This document shows, one piece after another, positions 14,573 through 24,700 of a stretch of DNA of 64,000 bases. Source of the DNA: Seohaeicola zhoushanensis (lineage in GTDB: Bacteria > Pseudomonadota > Alphaproteobacteria > Rhodobacterales > Rhodobacteraceae); contig NZ_BNCJ01000002.1 of assembly GCF_014656415.1 (NCBI RefSeq), positions 340,213 through 404,212 of the forward strand, written 5' to 3'. The notes beneath the pieces are model-generated. The model was given only the letters and a program-made list of their open reading frames with translations. It did not search any database and was not told the DNA's origin. A program made the translations under genes and the position numbers. Each line of letters begins with the position of its first letter. The first letter of the stretch is position 1.

Positions 14573-15936
14573 CTGTCGCGGTCTCCTTCCGGTTTCACCC
14601 AGACTAGCAGGATCAGCCCGAGCGCGAAAAGGCCGATGACCGGAGAGAGGCCGATGCGCGTGCTCCCGCTCATGCTTGTGACCAGCGCGATCAGCGAGGG
14701 GGCCAGGAAGGCGGTGGCGCGTCCCGAAAGGCCGTAGAGGCCGAAGTGCTCGGTCGGCAGGTCGGGGTCGGTATGGCGCACCATCATCGAGCGGCTGGCC
14801 GATTGCAGCACGCCGCCCAGGCCGCCGATCAGCACGCCGCAGCCGAAGAAGATGGCGTCGGGCAGCCTGGACTCGGGGCCGAGGGGAATGCCGAAAATCT
14901 GCTCGCGCGACATGGCGACGATGGTGGTGCAGACCGCCATGAGCACCAGGATCGAGGCCAGGATCACTGGTTTCGGCCCAAGCCGTGTGTCGAGCTTGCC
15001 ACCGAGCCAGGAGAACAGCGCCGAGGAGATCAGCGCGACAATGCCGAAGATGCCGATGGCGGTGAGCTGCCAGTCCAGCACCAGCGCCGCATAGGTGCCG
15101 CCAAAGGCATAGAGCCCGTTCAGCGCGTCGCGGTAGAACATCGACGAGCCGAGATAGGCGGCCAGGCTGCCGCGATGGCGCAGCTTGGAGACAGAGGCCA
15201 CCACCGTGCCAAGCGCCCGGCCCAGCGTGGCGCGCTGCCCGGTGCGCGGGCGGTCGCGGTACCACAGGAAGTAGGGGACCATGAAGACCGCGTACCAAAG
15301 CGCCGAGAAGGGTCCGACGCTGCGGGTGCCCTCGCGCGCGGCGGCGTCGAGGCCGAGGATCGGATCGATGCCGATCAGCGTCTTGCCGTTGCCCTGTTCC
15401 ACGAAAAGCAGCAGCATCAGGACCAGCGAGAGCAGCCCGCCGAGATAGCCGAAGGCGAAGCCCGAGCCCGAGATCTTGCCGACCTCCTCGTCGGTGCCAA
15501 GGTCGGGGAGCTGCCCGTTGATGAAGATCAGCGCATATTCCGCCCCGATGAAGCCGATGACGAAACAGGCCAACATGGCCCAGAGGTTCGAGGCGTCGGG
15601 ATAGGTCCACCAGAGCGCGCCGCTGCCGGCCACATACATGACCGAGAAGGCCACCATCCAGGGCATCCGCCGCCCGGCGATATCGGCCATCGCCCCGATG
15701 ATCGGCGCGCCGATGCCGATGATGAGGCCGGCGATCAGCATCCCCACCGCCCAGGTACTCTGCGCCTGCGCCTTTGCCGCTTCCTCGGCCAGTCCCGTGG
15801 CGAGGTAATGCTGCGCCGCGATGGCCGCGAAGTAGGGGCCGAAGACGAAGGTGACGAGCAGCGTGTGATAGGGCTGGCTGGCCCAGTCGAAGAACCACCA
15901 GCCCCAGATGCGCTTCTTCTGCGAGATGTCCGCCAT
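14569..15936 (-). CDS. MFS transporter of the UMF1 (Atg22-like) family
   Basis: A 455-residue, 12-helix permease. The start MADISQKKRIWGWWFFDWASQPYHTLL is the UMF1 hallmark: a WxWxxFDWAxxP motif at the head of the first helix. An AAGGGGAC ribosome-binding site precedes this ATG; an in-frame Met 25 codons upstream is less likely. A UMF1 hallmark also appears in SRSMMVRHTDPDLPTEHFGLYGLSGRATAFLAPSL near the C-terminal helices. Substrates of bacterial UMF1 proteins are unknown. The stop overlaps mepA, suggesting co-translation with the murein endopeptidase and perhaps transport linked to cell-wall turnover (inference). Confidence 0.88.
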   Translation of the reverse strand: MADISQKKRIWGWWFFDWASQPYHTLLVTFVFGPYFAAIAAQHYLATGLAEEAAKAQAQSTWAVGMLIAGLIIGIGAPIIGAMADIAGRRMPWMVAFSVMYVAGSGALWWTYPDASNLWAMLACFVIGFIGAEYALIFINGQLPDLGTDEEVGKISGSGFAFGYLGGLLSLVLMLLLFVEQGNGKTLIGIDPILGLDAAAREGTRSVGPFSALWYAVFMVPYFLWYRDRPRTGQRATLGRALGTVVASVSKLRHRGSLAAYLGSSMFYRDALNGLYAFGGTYAALVLDWQLTAIGIFGIVALISSALFSWLGGKLDTRLGPKPVILASILVLMAVCTTIVAMSREQIFGIPLGPESRLPDAIFFGCGVLIGGLGGVLQSASRSMMVRHTDPDLPTEHFGLYGLSGRATAFLAPSLIALVTSMSGSTRIGLSPVIGLFALGLILLVWVKPEGDRDR

Positions 15937-16055
15937 GCCTGTCCCCTTGGTTTTGCGCCGATAAGACAGGGGAACGGCCATGCAGGCAAGCGCGCACTTG
16001 CCCTTTTGCACAGGCGGTCTTAGGTGGGTGGAGGTTCGAGAGGAGAAGACGATCG

Positions 16056-16343
16056 ATGAAGTCGCTGTTCGACATCCTGATGCTGGTCCTGGACGTGGTG
16101 TGGTTCTTCGTGATCGCCCATGTGATCATGAGCTGGCTGATCTCGTTCCAGGTGCTGAACCTGCGCCAGCAGTTCGTGGCCCAGCTCTGGTACACCCTGC
16201 AGCGCATCCTCGAACCGCTCTACGCGCCGGTGCGCCGGATCCTGCCGCGGATGCAGGGCATCGACCTCGCACCGCTGGTGGTGCTGCTGGCGGTGATCGC
16301 GCTGCGCATGATCCTCGTCAATAACGTGGCGGCCTTCTACTAG
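16056..16343 (+). CDS. YggT family membrane protein
   Basis: A 95-residue protein with two hydrophobic segments, one at each end, flanking the conserved central stretch LRQQFVAQLWYTLQRILEPLYAPVRRILP. This is a single YggT repeat; many members have two. YggT proteins are linked to osmotic or cell-envelope functions and cell division in some bacteria, with no firm biochemical role. A strong GAGGAGA ribosome-binding site precedes the ATG. It is divergent from the UMF1 transporter and about 100 bases upstream of recQ. Confidence 0.88.
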   Translation: MKSLFDILMLVLDVVWFFVIAHVIMSWLISFQVLNLRQQFVAQLWYTLQRILEPLYAPVRRILPRMQGIDLAPLVVLLAVIALRMILVNNVAAFY

Positions 16344-16439
16344 ATTTGCCGCCATCGGGGCCTTGTTCACCAAATCTTAGTATGTGACATTGCTCTCTGG
16401 AGCAGACACATAAAAAATCGATTCAAGGCCCGCCCGGAC

Positions 16440-18482
16440 ATGCCCGACCCGCAGGCGCTGTTGCGCGACGTATTCGGATTCGACGGTTTCCGCCCTGGGC
16501 AGGAAGATATCGTCAATGCCGTGACGCAGGGCCGTAACGTGCTGGCCATCATGCCGACGGGCGGCGGCAAGTCGCTTTGCTTCCAATTGCCGGCGCTGCT
16601 GCGCGAGGGGGTCACGGTGGTGATCTCGCCGCTGATCGCGCTGATGCGCGACCAGGTGCGCGGCCTGCAGGAGGCGGGGGTGAGCGCGGGGGCGCTGACC
16701 TCGGGGAATACGCCCGAGGAGACGGCGGCGGTCTGGGAGGCGCTGGAGCGGGGCGACCTCAAGCTGCTCTACCTCGCGCCGGAACGGCTGGCGGGCGGCG
16801 GCGCGGTGGCGATGTTCAAGCGCATCGGCGTGCGGCTGATCGCGGTGGACGAGGCGCATTGCGTCAGCCATTGGGGCCATGACTTCCGCCCCGACTACCT
16901 GCGCATCGGCGAGTTGCGCCGCGCGCTGGACGTGCCGCTGGCGGCCTTTACCGCCACCGCCGACCAGGAAACCCGCGTCGAGATCGTCCAGAAGCTGTTC
17001 GACGGCGAGGCGCCGCAGAGCTTCCTGCATGGCTTCGACCGGCCAAACATCCACCTGGCCTTTGCCGCCAAGAACAACCCGCGCGCCCAGATCCTGAGCT
17101 ATGCCGCCGCGCGCCGGGGCCAGTCGGGCATCGTCTATTGCGGCACCCGCGCCAAGACCGAGGCGCTGGCGAAGGCGCTGAGCGACGAGGGCCACAACGC
17201 CTGCGCCTATCACGGCGGCATGGAGGCCGAGGACCGCCGCATCGTCGAGACCCGCTTTGCCCGCGAGGACGGGCTGGTGGTGGTGGCGACGGTGGCCTTC
17301 GGCATGGGCGTCGACAAGCCGGACATCCGCTGGGTGGCCCATGCCGACCTGCCGAAGTCGATCGAGGCCTATTACCAGGAGATCGGACGCGCAGGCCGCG
17401 ATGGCGGCCCGGCCGAGACGATGACGCTGTTCGGCCCCGACGACATCCGCCTGCGCCGGTCCCAGATCGACGAGGGGCAGGCCCCGCCGGAACGCCGCGC
17501 CGCCGACCATGGCCGGCTGAACGCGCTGCTGGGCCTTGCCGAGGCACTGAAATGCCGCCGCCAGGTGCTGCTCGGCTATTTCGGCGAAAGTGCGGAGCCC
17601 TGCGGCCACTGCGATCTCTGCGAGAACCCGCCCGAGACCTTTGACGGCACCACGGCGGTGCGCAAGGCGCTCTCGGCGATCCTGCGCACCGAGGAATGGT
17701 TCGGCGCCGGCCATCTGACCGGCATCCTGACCGGCACCGCCACCGACAAGATCCGCGCGCGAGGGCATGACCTGCTGCCGACCTTCGGCGTGGGCAAGGA
17801 GTATGACAAGCGCCAGTGGGCGGCGATCTTCCGGCAGATGCTGGGACATGACCTGGTCCGCCCCGATCCGGACCGCCACGGCGCGCTGCGGATGACCGAG
17901 GCGGCGCGGCCCATCCTGCGCGGCGAGGCGGGGATCACGCTGGGCAAGGAGGCGATCTCGCGCGCGGCCACGCGGACGCCGGCGGTGCGGGCCATGGTCT
18001 CGGACGAGGACGCGCCGCTGCTTTCGGCGCTCAAGGCCAAGCGGCGGGCGCTGGCCGAGGCGGCGCGGGTGCCGGCCTACGTGATCTTCCCCGACCGCAC
18101 CCTGGTCGAGATGGCCGAGACCCGGCCACAGACGCTTGACCAGATGGCGCGGATCGCCGGGGTGGGGGCGAAGAAGCTGGAACGCTATGGCGCGACCTTC
18201 CTGGAGGTCATTACTGGCGCGGCCGAGGTGGTGCATCCGGCGCGCCGCAAGCTGGCCGGGCGCGACGCGGGAGCGGTGTTCGACCGGCTGCTGGCGGTGC
18301 AGGCGGAACTGACGCGGGGCGAGGGTGGTATCGACAAGGTGATGAGCTGCACCGCCTCGGAACTGGCCAAGGTGGCGCAACTGGGCGAATGCGATGCCCG
18401 CGCGCTGGAACGGCTGCTGGGCGAGCGCCGCGCGGAACGCTTTGGCGCCGCGTTCCTCGAGGTGCTGAGCGGGGCGCGATGA
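16440..18482 (+). CDS. recQ: ATP-dependent DNA helicase RecQ
   Basis: A 680-residue 3'-5' helicase for recombination and fork repair. Helicase motifs include MPTGGGKS (38-45), the DEAH box VDEAHCVSHWGHDFRPDY (from 136) and motif VI YYQEIGRAGRDG. The RQC zinc site follows (CRRQ ... CGHCDLC). Near residue 535 is an HRDC domain (IFPDRTLVEMAETRP ... GVGAKKLERYG). The last 70 residues form a further helical repeat (ERLLGERRAERFGAAFLEVL), as in longer RecQ proteins. The double-hairpin repeat begins 5 bases after the stop. Confidence 0.96.
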   Translation: MPDPQALLRDVFGFDGFRPGQEDIVNAVTQGRNVLAIMPTGGGKSLCFQLPALLREGVTVVISPLIALMRDQVRGLQEAGVSAGALTSGNTPEETAAVWEALERGDLKLLYLAPERLAGGGAVAMFKRIGVRLIAVDEAHCVSHWGHDFRPDYLRIGELRRALDVPLAAFTATADQETRVEIVQKLFDGEAPQSFLHGFDRPNIHLAFAAKNNPRAQILSYAAARRGQSGIVYCGTRAKTEALAKALSDEGHNACAYHGGMEAEDRRIVETRFAREDGLVVVATVAFGMGVDKPDIRWVAHADLPKSIEAYYQEIGRAGRDGGPAETMTLFGPDDIRLRRSQIDEGQAPPERRAADHGRLNALLGLAEALKCRRQVLLGYFGESAEPCGHCDLCENPPETFDGTTAVRKALSAILRTEEWFGAGHLTGILTGTATDKIRARGHDLLPTFGVGKEYDKRQWAAIFRQMLGHDLVRPDPDRHGALRMTEAARPILRGEAGITLGKEAISRAATRTPAVRAMVSDEDAPLLSALKAKRRALAEAARVPAYVIFPDRTLVEMAETRPQTLDQMARIAGVGAKKLERYGATFLEVITGAAEVVHPARRKLAGRDAGAVFDRLLAVQAELTRGEGGIDKVMSCTASELAKVAQLGECDARALERLLGERRAERFGAAFLEVLSGAR

Positions 18483-18486
18483 AGGG

Positions 18487-18538
18487 TGCCAAAGTTTTCC
18501 AGGAAAACTTTGGCAAAAAATTCCTGGAATTTTTTGCC
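18487..18538 (+). repeat. Double-hairpin element (GTTTTCC/AATTCC), copy X
   Basis: Two perfect, overlapping inverted repeats lie right after recQ. The first has arms TGCCAAAGTTTTCC (18487-18500) and GGAAAACTTTGGCA (18502-18515). The second has arms GGCAAAAAATTCC (18512-18524) and GGAATTTTTTGCC (18526-18538). Each has a single base at the centre, and the GGCA in the middle belongs to both. The same two-part design recurs twice near 44.4 kb. It may also end recQ transcription, since the second hairpin is followed by few T residues but contains a T-run in its arm. Confidence 0.85.
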
Positions 18539-18565
18539 GCTCGGGTGCGGGCTTCAAACGTTGAT

Positions 18566-18583
18566 GCCCGCGCCATCGCGGGC
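18566..18583 (+). promoter_or_regulatory. Short hairpin in the yaaA leader
   Basis: GCCCGCG-ccat-CGCGGGC, a perfect 7-bp stem with a 4-nt loop, lies 30 bases before the yaaA ATG and just upstream of its CAGGAG ribosome-binding site. A regulatory role is unproven. Confidence 0.35.
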
Positions 18584-18613
18584 TAATTCCGTCCCGAAGA
18601 CAGGAGATTTGGA

Positions 18614-19384
18614 ATGCTGGTGGTGATTTCTCCGGCCAAGCGGCTGGACTGGACGGAACGTGACGTGGCGATGACCACGCCGGATTTCGCCGAGGACGCG
18701 GTGCGCCTGGCCAAGACGGCACGCGGGCTGACGCTCGAGGCGCTGCGGGCGCTGATGGGGCTGAGCGCCGATCTTGCCCGGCTGAACCGCGACCGCTTCC
18801 GCGATTTCGCCGAGGCGCCCGAGGGCGGCAGCACCCGCCCCGCCGCGCTGGCCTTTGCCGGGGATACCTACCAGGGGCTCGACGCGGCCTCGCTCGATGC
18901 CGAGGAGATGGCCTGGGCGCAGGAGCATCTGCGCATCCTCTCGGGGCTCTACGGCATCCTGCGCCCGCTCGACGCGATCCAGCCCTACCGGCTGGAGATG
19001 GGCAGCCGACTGAAGACGCGGCGGGGGGCGAACCTGTATGATTACTGGCGCGACGCGCCGGCCAAGGCGTTGAGGGCCCAGGCTGAGGCGCTTGGCACCG
19101 ATGTGCTGGTGAACTGCGCGAGCCAGGAGTATTTCGGCGCCGTCGATCTCAAGGCGCTGAAACTGCGGGTGGTGACGCCGGTGTTCCTGGAAGACAAGGA
19201 TGGCAAGGCCAGCGTGGTCAGCTTCTTTGCCAAGCGGGCGCGGGGCGCGATGGCGCGCTATGTCATCCAGCACCGGCTGACCGACCCTGCGGCGCTGGCC
19301 GATTTCGACAGCGGCGGCTACGCGCTCGACCGCGAGCAGTCGACGCCCGACCGCCCGGTCTTCGTGCGCCCCTATTCGAGCTGA
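18614..19384 (+). CDS. yaaA: Peroxide stress protein YaaA
   Basis: A 256-residue UPF0246 protein that in E. coli lowers free iron during peroxide stress. The start MLVVISPAKRLDW and the central LSGLYGILRPLDAIQPYRLEMG are strongly diagnostic, as is VNCASQEYFGAVD later. The usual length (about 255) is kept. An AGGAG site precedes the ATG. The 3' end overlaps the convergent kinase gene by 13 bases. Confidence 0.93.
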   Translation: MLVVISPAKRLDWTERDVAMTTPDFAEDAVRLAKTARGLTLEALRALMGLSADLARLNRDRFRDFAEAPEGGSTRPAALAFAGDTYQGLDAASLDAEEMAWAQEHLRILSGLYGILRPLDAIQPYRLEMGSRLKTRRGANLYDYWRDAPAKALRAQAEALGTDVLVNCASQEYFGAVDLKALKLRVVTPVFLEDKDGKASVVSFFAKRARGAMARYVIQHRLTDPAALADFDSGGYALDREQSTPDRPVFVRPYSS

Positions 19385-21570
19385 TCGAACGGCGGCGCCG
19401 CGTCGGGTGGCGCGGCGGCGGCGATGCGTTCGAGCAGCGGCGCCTTGCGCAGGGGCTTGGTCAGCACGTGGTCGAGCCCGGCTTCGAGGATGGTCTCGTC
19501 GTCGCCCTCCATCGCATGGGCGGTGAGCGCGACAATGGGGACATGGCCACCGCTTTCGGCCTCGATGTCGCGGATCTCGCGAGTGGCGGCCCGGCCGTCC
19601 ATCCGGGGCATGGAGATGTCCATCAGGACGAGGTCCGGGGCGATTTCGCGGAAGGCCTGCACCGCTTCCTGCCCGTTGGCGGCGAAATGCAGGTCGATCC
19701 GGCAGTGTTTCAGCATCTTGGCGAGCACCAGCTGGTTGGTGCGGTTGTCCTCGGCTGCCAGAACCCGCATCAGCCGCAGCTCGGGGTCCGGGGCAGGCAT
19801 GGCGCGGGGGGGCTCATTCGTTTGTTCCGCCGTCACGGCTGGTTCTCCGGCAAGGGCGGAGAGGCTGGAAAAGAGGCCGGCGCGGGAATAGGGGTATTGC
19901 AGCATGCCCTGCACCAGCGGGAAGGCCGGGTCGTTCTGCGCGCTGACCGGGTTGGCCGAGATCAGCAGGAAGGGCAGGCTGTCCCAGCCCGCCGCGCGCA
20001 GTGCCTCGGCCAGTTCCAGCCCGTCCATCCCACTCATGGCGTGCTTGGCGACGATCAGGTCGACCGAGGAGTCGATCCGGTCGAGCGCCTCGGCGCTGCC
20101 GGAGGCCGCAATGACCTCGAGGCCGAGCTGGGTGAGCTGGCCCGCTATGATCCGGCGGGTGGCGAGCTGTTCCGCGACCACCATCGCCTTGCGCATGTGC
20201 GTGGGCAAGCGGAGCGGTGGCCCTTCTGCCATGTCGAGCGCGGGCAGTTGCACCTGGAAGCCGAAGCATGACCCCTTGCCTTCGGTGCTGTCGACCCAGA
20301 CCCTGCCGCCCATCAGCGCGATCAGGCGCTGGGTGATGGCCAGCCCAAGGCCGGTGCCCTCGAACTCTCGCGATTGCTCGTCATCGGCCTGGTTGAACTC
20401 GCCGAAGATGTGCTCGATCTTGTCGGCAGCGATGCCGATGCCGGTATCCTCGACCGTCACGTGGATTTCGCAGAGGCCCGTCGCCTGGTCGGGCACACCG
20501 GTCACGCGGATCAGAACCTGCCCCGCGCGCGTGAATTTGACCGCATTTCCGGCGAGGTTGGTCAGGACCTGGCGGATGCGGCCGGGATCGCCGCGGAAGC
20601 GGGTCGGCAGGAAAAGGTCATAGTCGACGAGGATCGCCAGCCCCTTGTCGCGGGCGCTGGCCTGCAGCAGCAGCACCACCTCGTGCACGCAGCGTTCGAG
20701 GTCGAAGTCGGTGGGGTGCAGTACCAGTTTGTCGGCCTCGATCTTGGAGTAGTCGAGCACGTCGTTGATGATGACCAGCAGCGCCTCGCCCGAGCTTCGG
20801 ATCGTGCTGGCGTAAAGCCGCTGTTCCTCGTCAAGCGGCGTGTCGAGCAGCAGTTCGGCCATGCCGACCACGCCGTTCATCGGGGTGCGGATCTCGTGGC
20901 TCATGTTGGCGAGGAAGGCCGACTTGGCGCGGTTGGCCGCCTCTGCACGGGCGCGGGCGGTCTTGAGGTTGGTTTCGTAATGCACGGCGGCGGTGATGTT
21001 GAGCGCAAGGCTCACCACGTCGCCGTCCTGGCCGCGCTGGTCGATCAGCTTGATGTATTCGTCGTTCCACCAGCGCGCCACGATGGGATCGGGGGCGGGC
21101 GACATCCAGCGTTCGGTCATCATGGCGCGCCATTCGGTGGGCGTCAGGTCTTCCGTATCGACCAACCCCTCGTCGGTCAGCAGTTGCAGCAGGCGGGCGT
21201 AGGAGACGCCGGGCACCACCTCCTCCAGCCCGTCGAAGGCGCCGACCCAAGCGGTATTGGCGCCGATCATCAGCCCGTCGGCGTCGAAGAAGGCGAAGCC
21301 GTCCTCGATGGTCTGGATCGAATGCCAGAGCCGCCGCTCGGCGATCTGGATCTTTTCCTGGGCGACGGTGAGGTCGGATTTCACCCGCGCGTTTTCGTCC
21401 CTGACGGTGGCAACCTCGGCCTGAGTCTCACCGATCTGCCGGGTCAGCGCCAGCGCGTGGCGGCCGAGCTTGCGATTCGCGGCCGAGAGTTCGGCCTGCT
21501 TGAGTTCGAGCAACCGCTCGGCGGCGAGGCGCGCGCGGCGCTCTTCGGCGAGTTTGTTGGCAAGGCTCAT
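19372..21570 (-). CDS. Hybrid sensor histidine kinase with an inactive and an active receiver
   Basis: A 732-residue cytoplasmic-looking kinase with no membrane segment. Order of parts: coiled coil (1-80), PAS-like domain (about 83-200), HisKA with H225 in [10 protein letters not shown], HATPase with the N, G1 and G2 boxes (NAVKF 342-346, DTGIGI 375-380, GTGLGL 405-410), then two receivers. The first receiver (about 460-575) has Lys (K509, [11 protein letters not shown]) where the phospho-acceptor Asp should be. The second (about 601-720) has D651 in [13 protein letters not shown] and ends near the C-terminus. The ATG at 21570 gives the coiled-coil start; a longer frame upstream has no support. 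It resembles BarA/GacS-like hybrid kinases; the signal and partner are unknown. Confidence 0.88.
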   Translation of the reverse strand: MSLANKLAEERRARLAAERLLELKQAELSAANRKLGRHALALTRQIGETQAEVATVRDENARVKSDLTVAQEKIQIAERRLWHSIQTIEDGFAFFDADGLMIGANTAWVGAFDGLEEVVPGVSYARLLQLLTDEGLVDTEDLTPTEWRAMMTERWMSPAPDPIVARWWNDEYIKLIDQRGQDGDVVSLALNITAAVHYETNLKTARARAEAANRAKSAFLANMSHEIRTPMNGVVGMAELLLDTPLDEEQRLYASTIRSSGEALLVIINDVLDYSKIEADKLVLHPTDFDLERCVHEVVLLLQASARDKGLAILVDYDLFLPTRFRGDPGRIRQVLTNLAGNAVKFTRAGQVLIRVTGVPDQATGLCEIHVTVEDTGIGIAADKIEHIFGEFNQADDEQSREFEGTGLGLAITQRLIALMGGRVWVDSTEGKGSCFGFQVQLPALDMAEGPPLRLPTHMRKAMVVAEQLATRRIIAGQLTQLGLEVIAASGSAEALDRIDSSVDLIVAKHAMSGMDGLELAEALRAAGWDSLPFLLISANPVSAQNDPAFPLVQGMLQYPYSRAGLFSSLSALAGEPAVTAEQTNEPPRAMPAPDPELRLMRVLAAEDNRTNQLVLAKMLKHCRIDLHFAANGQEAVQAFREIAPDLVLMDISMPRMDGRAATREIRDIEAESGGHVPIVALTAHAMEGDDETILEAGLDHVLTKPLRKAPLLERIAAAAPPDAAPPFDQLE

Positions 21571-21728
21571 GGCCCTGGGCCCCCCTCGGGTGAACGGGCG
21601 CGCCGGGCGGCCCGGCCTCACCTTCGCCACGGACGGTAAACAACCGCTTAAGTTGCGCTGTCCGGGGGAAACGGTTGCCAGCTTCGGCCCGCTCGTGCGA
21701 CCCTGCGCGGCAACTGCAGGAGGCATTC

Positions 21729-24700
21729 ATGACTCGTTTTCGCGTAACATTTTTCACCCTTGTTCTTTCCCTGGTCACGGCTGCCTCGGTCTCGGCGCAG
21801 AGCGCTGTTCCCGAGTTCCGCTATGTCGTCACCCGTGACATCGACTTCTATGGCGCCGACCTCGACGCGGTCTTCGACACGACCCTGCAATCGTGCGAAC
21901 GGGCCTGTTCGGCGAATGCCGCCTGTTCCGCCTTCACCTTCAACTCCCGGTCGAACGCCTGCTTTCCCAAGCGGGGCGTGACCGACCGGAAGCCCTATGT
22001 CGGGGCGCTCTCGGCCGAGAAAATCGCCACCGCGCCGGCGGTGCGCGCGGCGGCGGCCCAACGGGCGGCCCGGCTTGGCTTCCTCGGCACTTCGGATCTC
22101 GCGGATGCCGAGGCCATCGCCCGCAACATCGGGCTGCGGCACCAGGGCGGCGGGATCGACCTCGATGCGCTGCTGGCCACCGCCCGCGCGCGCGAGACGG
22201 CAGGCAATACGGCGCAGGCGATGGGCTGGACCGGGGCCGCCGTCGCGGCGAGCGACCGCGCCGATCTCTGGGCCGATTACGCCCGGCTGCTGGTGGCGAT
22301 CCGGACGAACAACGGCTCGGACCGGCGCGACAACCTGCGGCGCGCGGTGCAATCGGCGGCCAATGCCTACCTGCGTGCCGAAAGCCCGGCGCTGCGGGCC
22401 TCGGCGCTGCTGACCATGTCCGAGGGGCTGGAGGGCCTGCAACGCGGGCGCGACATGATCCCGGCGCTGCGGCTGGCCTCGGAGGAGCAAGCGCGCGACG
22501 ACATCGAACAGGCGCTTGAGAAGGCGGTGGGGAAATACGGCTTCCGCATCACCGAGACCACGGTCGAGAGCGACACCGCCGCGCCGCGCATCTGCGCCCA
22601 GTTCTCCGAGCCGCTGGCGAAGATCGGGGTGGATTACGAACCCTTCGTGCGCTCCGAGTCGTCGGGGCTGGCGGTCTCGGCCGATGGCAACCAGCTTTGC
22701 GTCGAGGGGGTGGAGCATGGGGAGCGCTATCGGATCACCTTCCGGCGCGGCCTGCCCGCGGGCGATGGCGAGACGCTGTGGAAGGACGTCGAGATCACCC
22801 AATACGTGCGCGACCGCTCGCCCGCCGTGCGGTTCCCCGGCCGGGCCTATGTGCTGCCCAAGTCGGCCGACGCGGCGCTGCCGATCGAGACGGTCAACCT
22901 GACCAAGCTCGACCTGAAGCTGCGCCGGGTCAGCGACCGCAACCTGCTGCGCGCTTTCCAGGGCGGCTATTTCGGGCGGCCGCTGTCCTATTGGCAGGAA
23001 GAGGATTTCGCCGGCAACATCGCGCAGGACGTCTGGAGCGGCACCGCCGAGGTCTCGACCGAGCTCAACCGCGACATGACCACCCGCCTGCCGATGGGCG
23101 AGGCGATTGCCGGGCAGCCGGCGGGGATCTATGCGCTGAGTGCGAGCGTGCCGGGGGCCGATCCCTATGAGGAACCGGGGGCGACGCAGTGGTTCGTGCT
23201 GTCGGATCTCGGCCTCTCGACGCTGTCGGGCACCGAGGGGCTGGACGTGACGGTGCGCGGCCTGTCGGACGCGCAGGCGCGTGCGGGGGTCGAGGTCACG
23301 CTGGTCTCGCGCGCCAACGCGGTGCTGGGCAAGGCGGTGACCGATGCCGAGGGCCTTGCGCATTTCGAGCCGGGGCTGACGCGCGGCACTTCGGGCGCGG
23401 CGCCGGCGCTGGTGCTGGCGAACATGGGCGACAGCGACATCGGTTTCCTGAGCCTGACCGAGCCGGCCTTTGACCTGTCAGACCGGGGCGTCGAGGGCCG
23501 CGCGCCCGCCGGGCCAGTCGATGTGTTCCTGACCACCGACCGCGGCGCCTATCGCGCCGGCGAGACCATCCACGCCACCGTGCTGTCGCGCGACGGCACC
23601 GTGCAGGCCATCGAGGGGCTGCCGCTGATCGCCATTCTGAGCCGCCCCGACGGGGTGGAATACCGCCGCCTGATCTCGGGCGGCGGGGTGCAGGGGGGGC
23701 ATGTCTTCGACATTCCGGTGGGCACGACGGTTCCGCGCGGGTCCTGGCGGCTTGACATCAAGACCGACCCCGATGCGCCGGCGCTGGCCAGCACCACCGT
23801 GCTGGTCGAGGACTTCCTGCCCGAGCGGATTGACTTCACCCTCTCGCTGCCCGATGCGCCGCTGATGGCGGGCGATCAGGCGCCGCTGACTGTCGCTGCC
23901 AAGTATCTGTTCGGCGCGCCGGGCGCCGACCTTTCGGTCGAGGGCAACGTGACCCTTGCCGCCGTGCGCAGCGTCGCCGAGTGGCCGGGCTACAGCTTTG
24001 GCCGCTATGACGCCGATACCTCGCCCCGGTCCGACTATTTCGGCGGCGAGCGCACCGATGCCGGGGGCAACGCGACCCTCTACGTCGACCTGCCGCAGAT
24101 CGAGGCGACCGGTTTCCCGATGGAGGCGCGGTTCGTTACCCGCGTGGCGGACGGTTCCGCCCGCCCGGTCGAACGCCGCCTGATCGCGCCGGTGCGCCCG
24201 GATGGCCCGGTGATCGGCATCAAGCCGCTGTTCGAGGACGTGGTGGCCGAAGGGTCGGAAGCGGCCTTCGAGGTGATCGCGCTGGGCCCCGATCTGAAAC
24301 AGGTGCCGATGCAGGTGAAATGGACGCTCAACCGCGTCCGCACCCATTACCAGTGGTACCAACTGTATGGCGACTGGAACTGGGAGCCGACCGTGCGCCG
24401 CACCCGTGTCGCCAGTGGCGAGGGCACGATCGGTTCGGCCTCGCTGACGGTGCAGAATCCGGTGGAATGGGGGCAATACGAGTTGGTGGTGGAACGGGTG
24501 GACGGTGACTTTACTTCGGCCGCCTTCGACTTTTACGCCGGCTGGTATGCGGCGGGCGACAGCTCGGCGACGCCGGACCGGCTGGAGATGTCGCTCGACA
24601 AGCCGGACTACGCGGTTGGCGATACCGCACAGCTGCGCATCGTCCCGCGCGAGGCGGCGGTGGCGCTGGTCACGGTCATGTCCAACCGCGTGATCTCGCG

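Noticed and set aside
13697-16207. 836-codon minus-strand frame ending in MepA
   Set aside because: Only its last 291 codons are MepA; the rest runs through the UMF1 transporter in another phase. The MepA start was placed at 14572.
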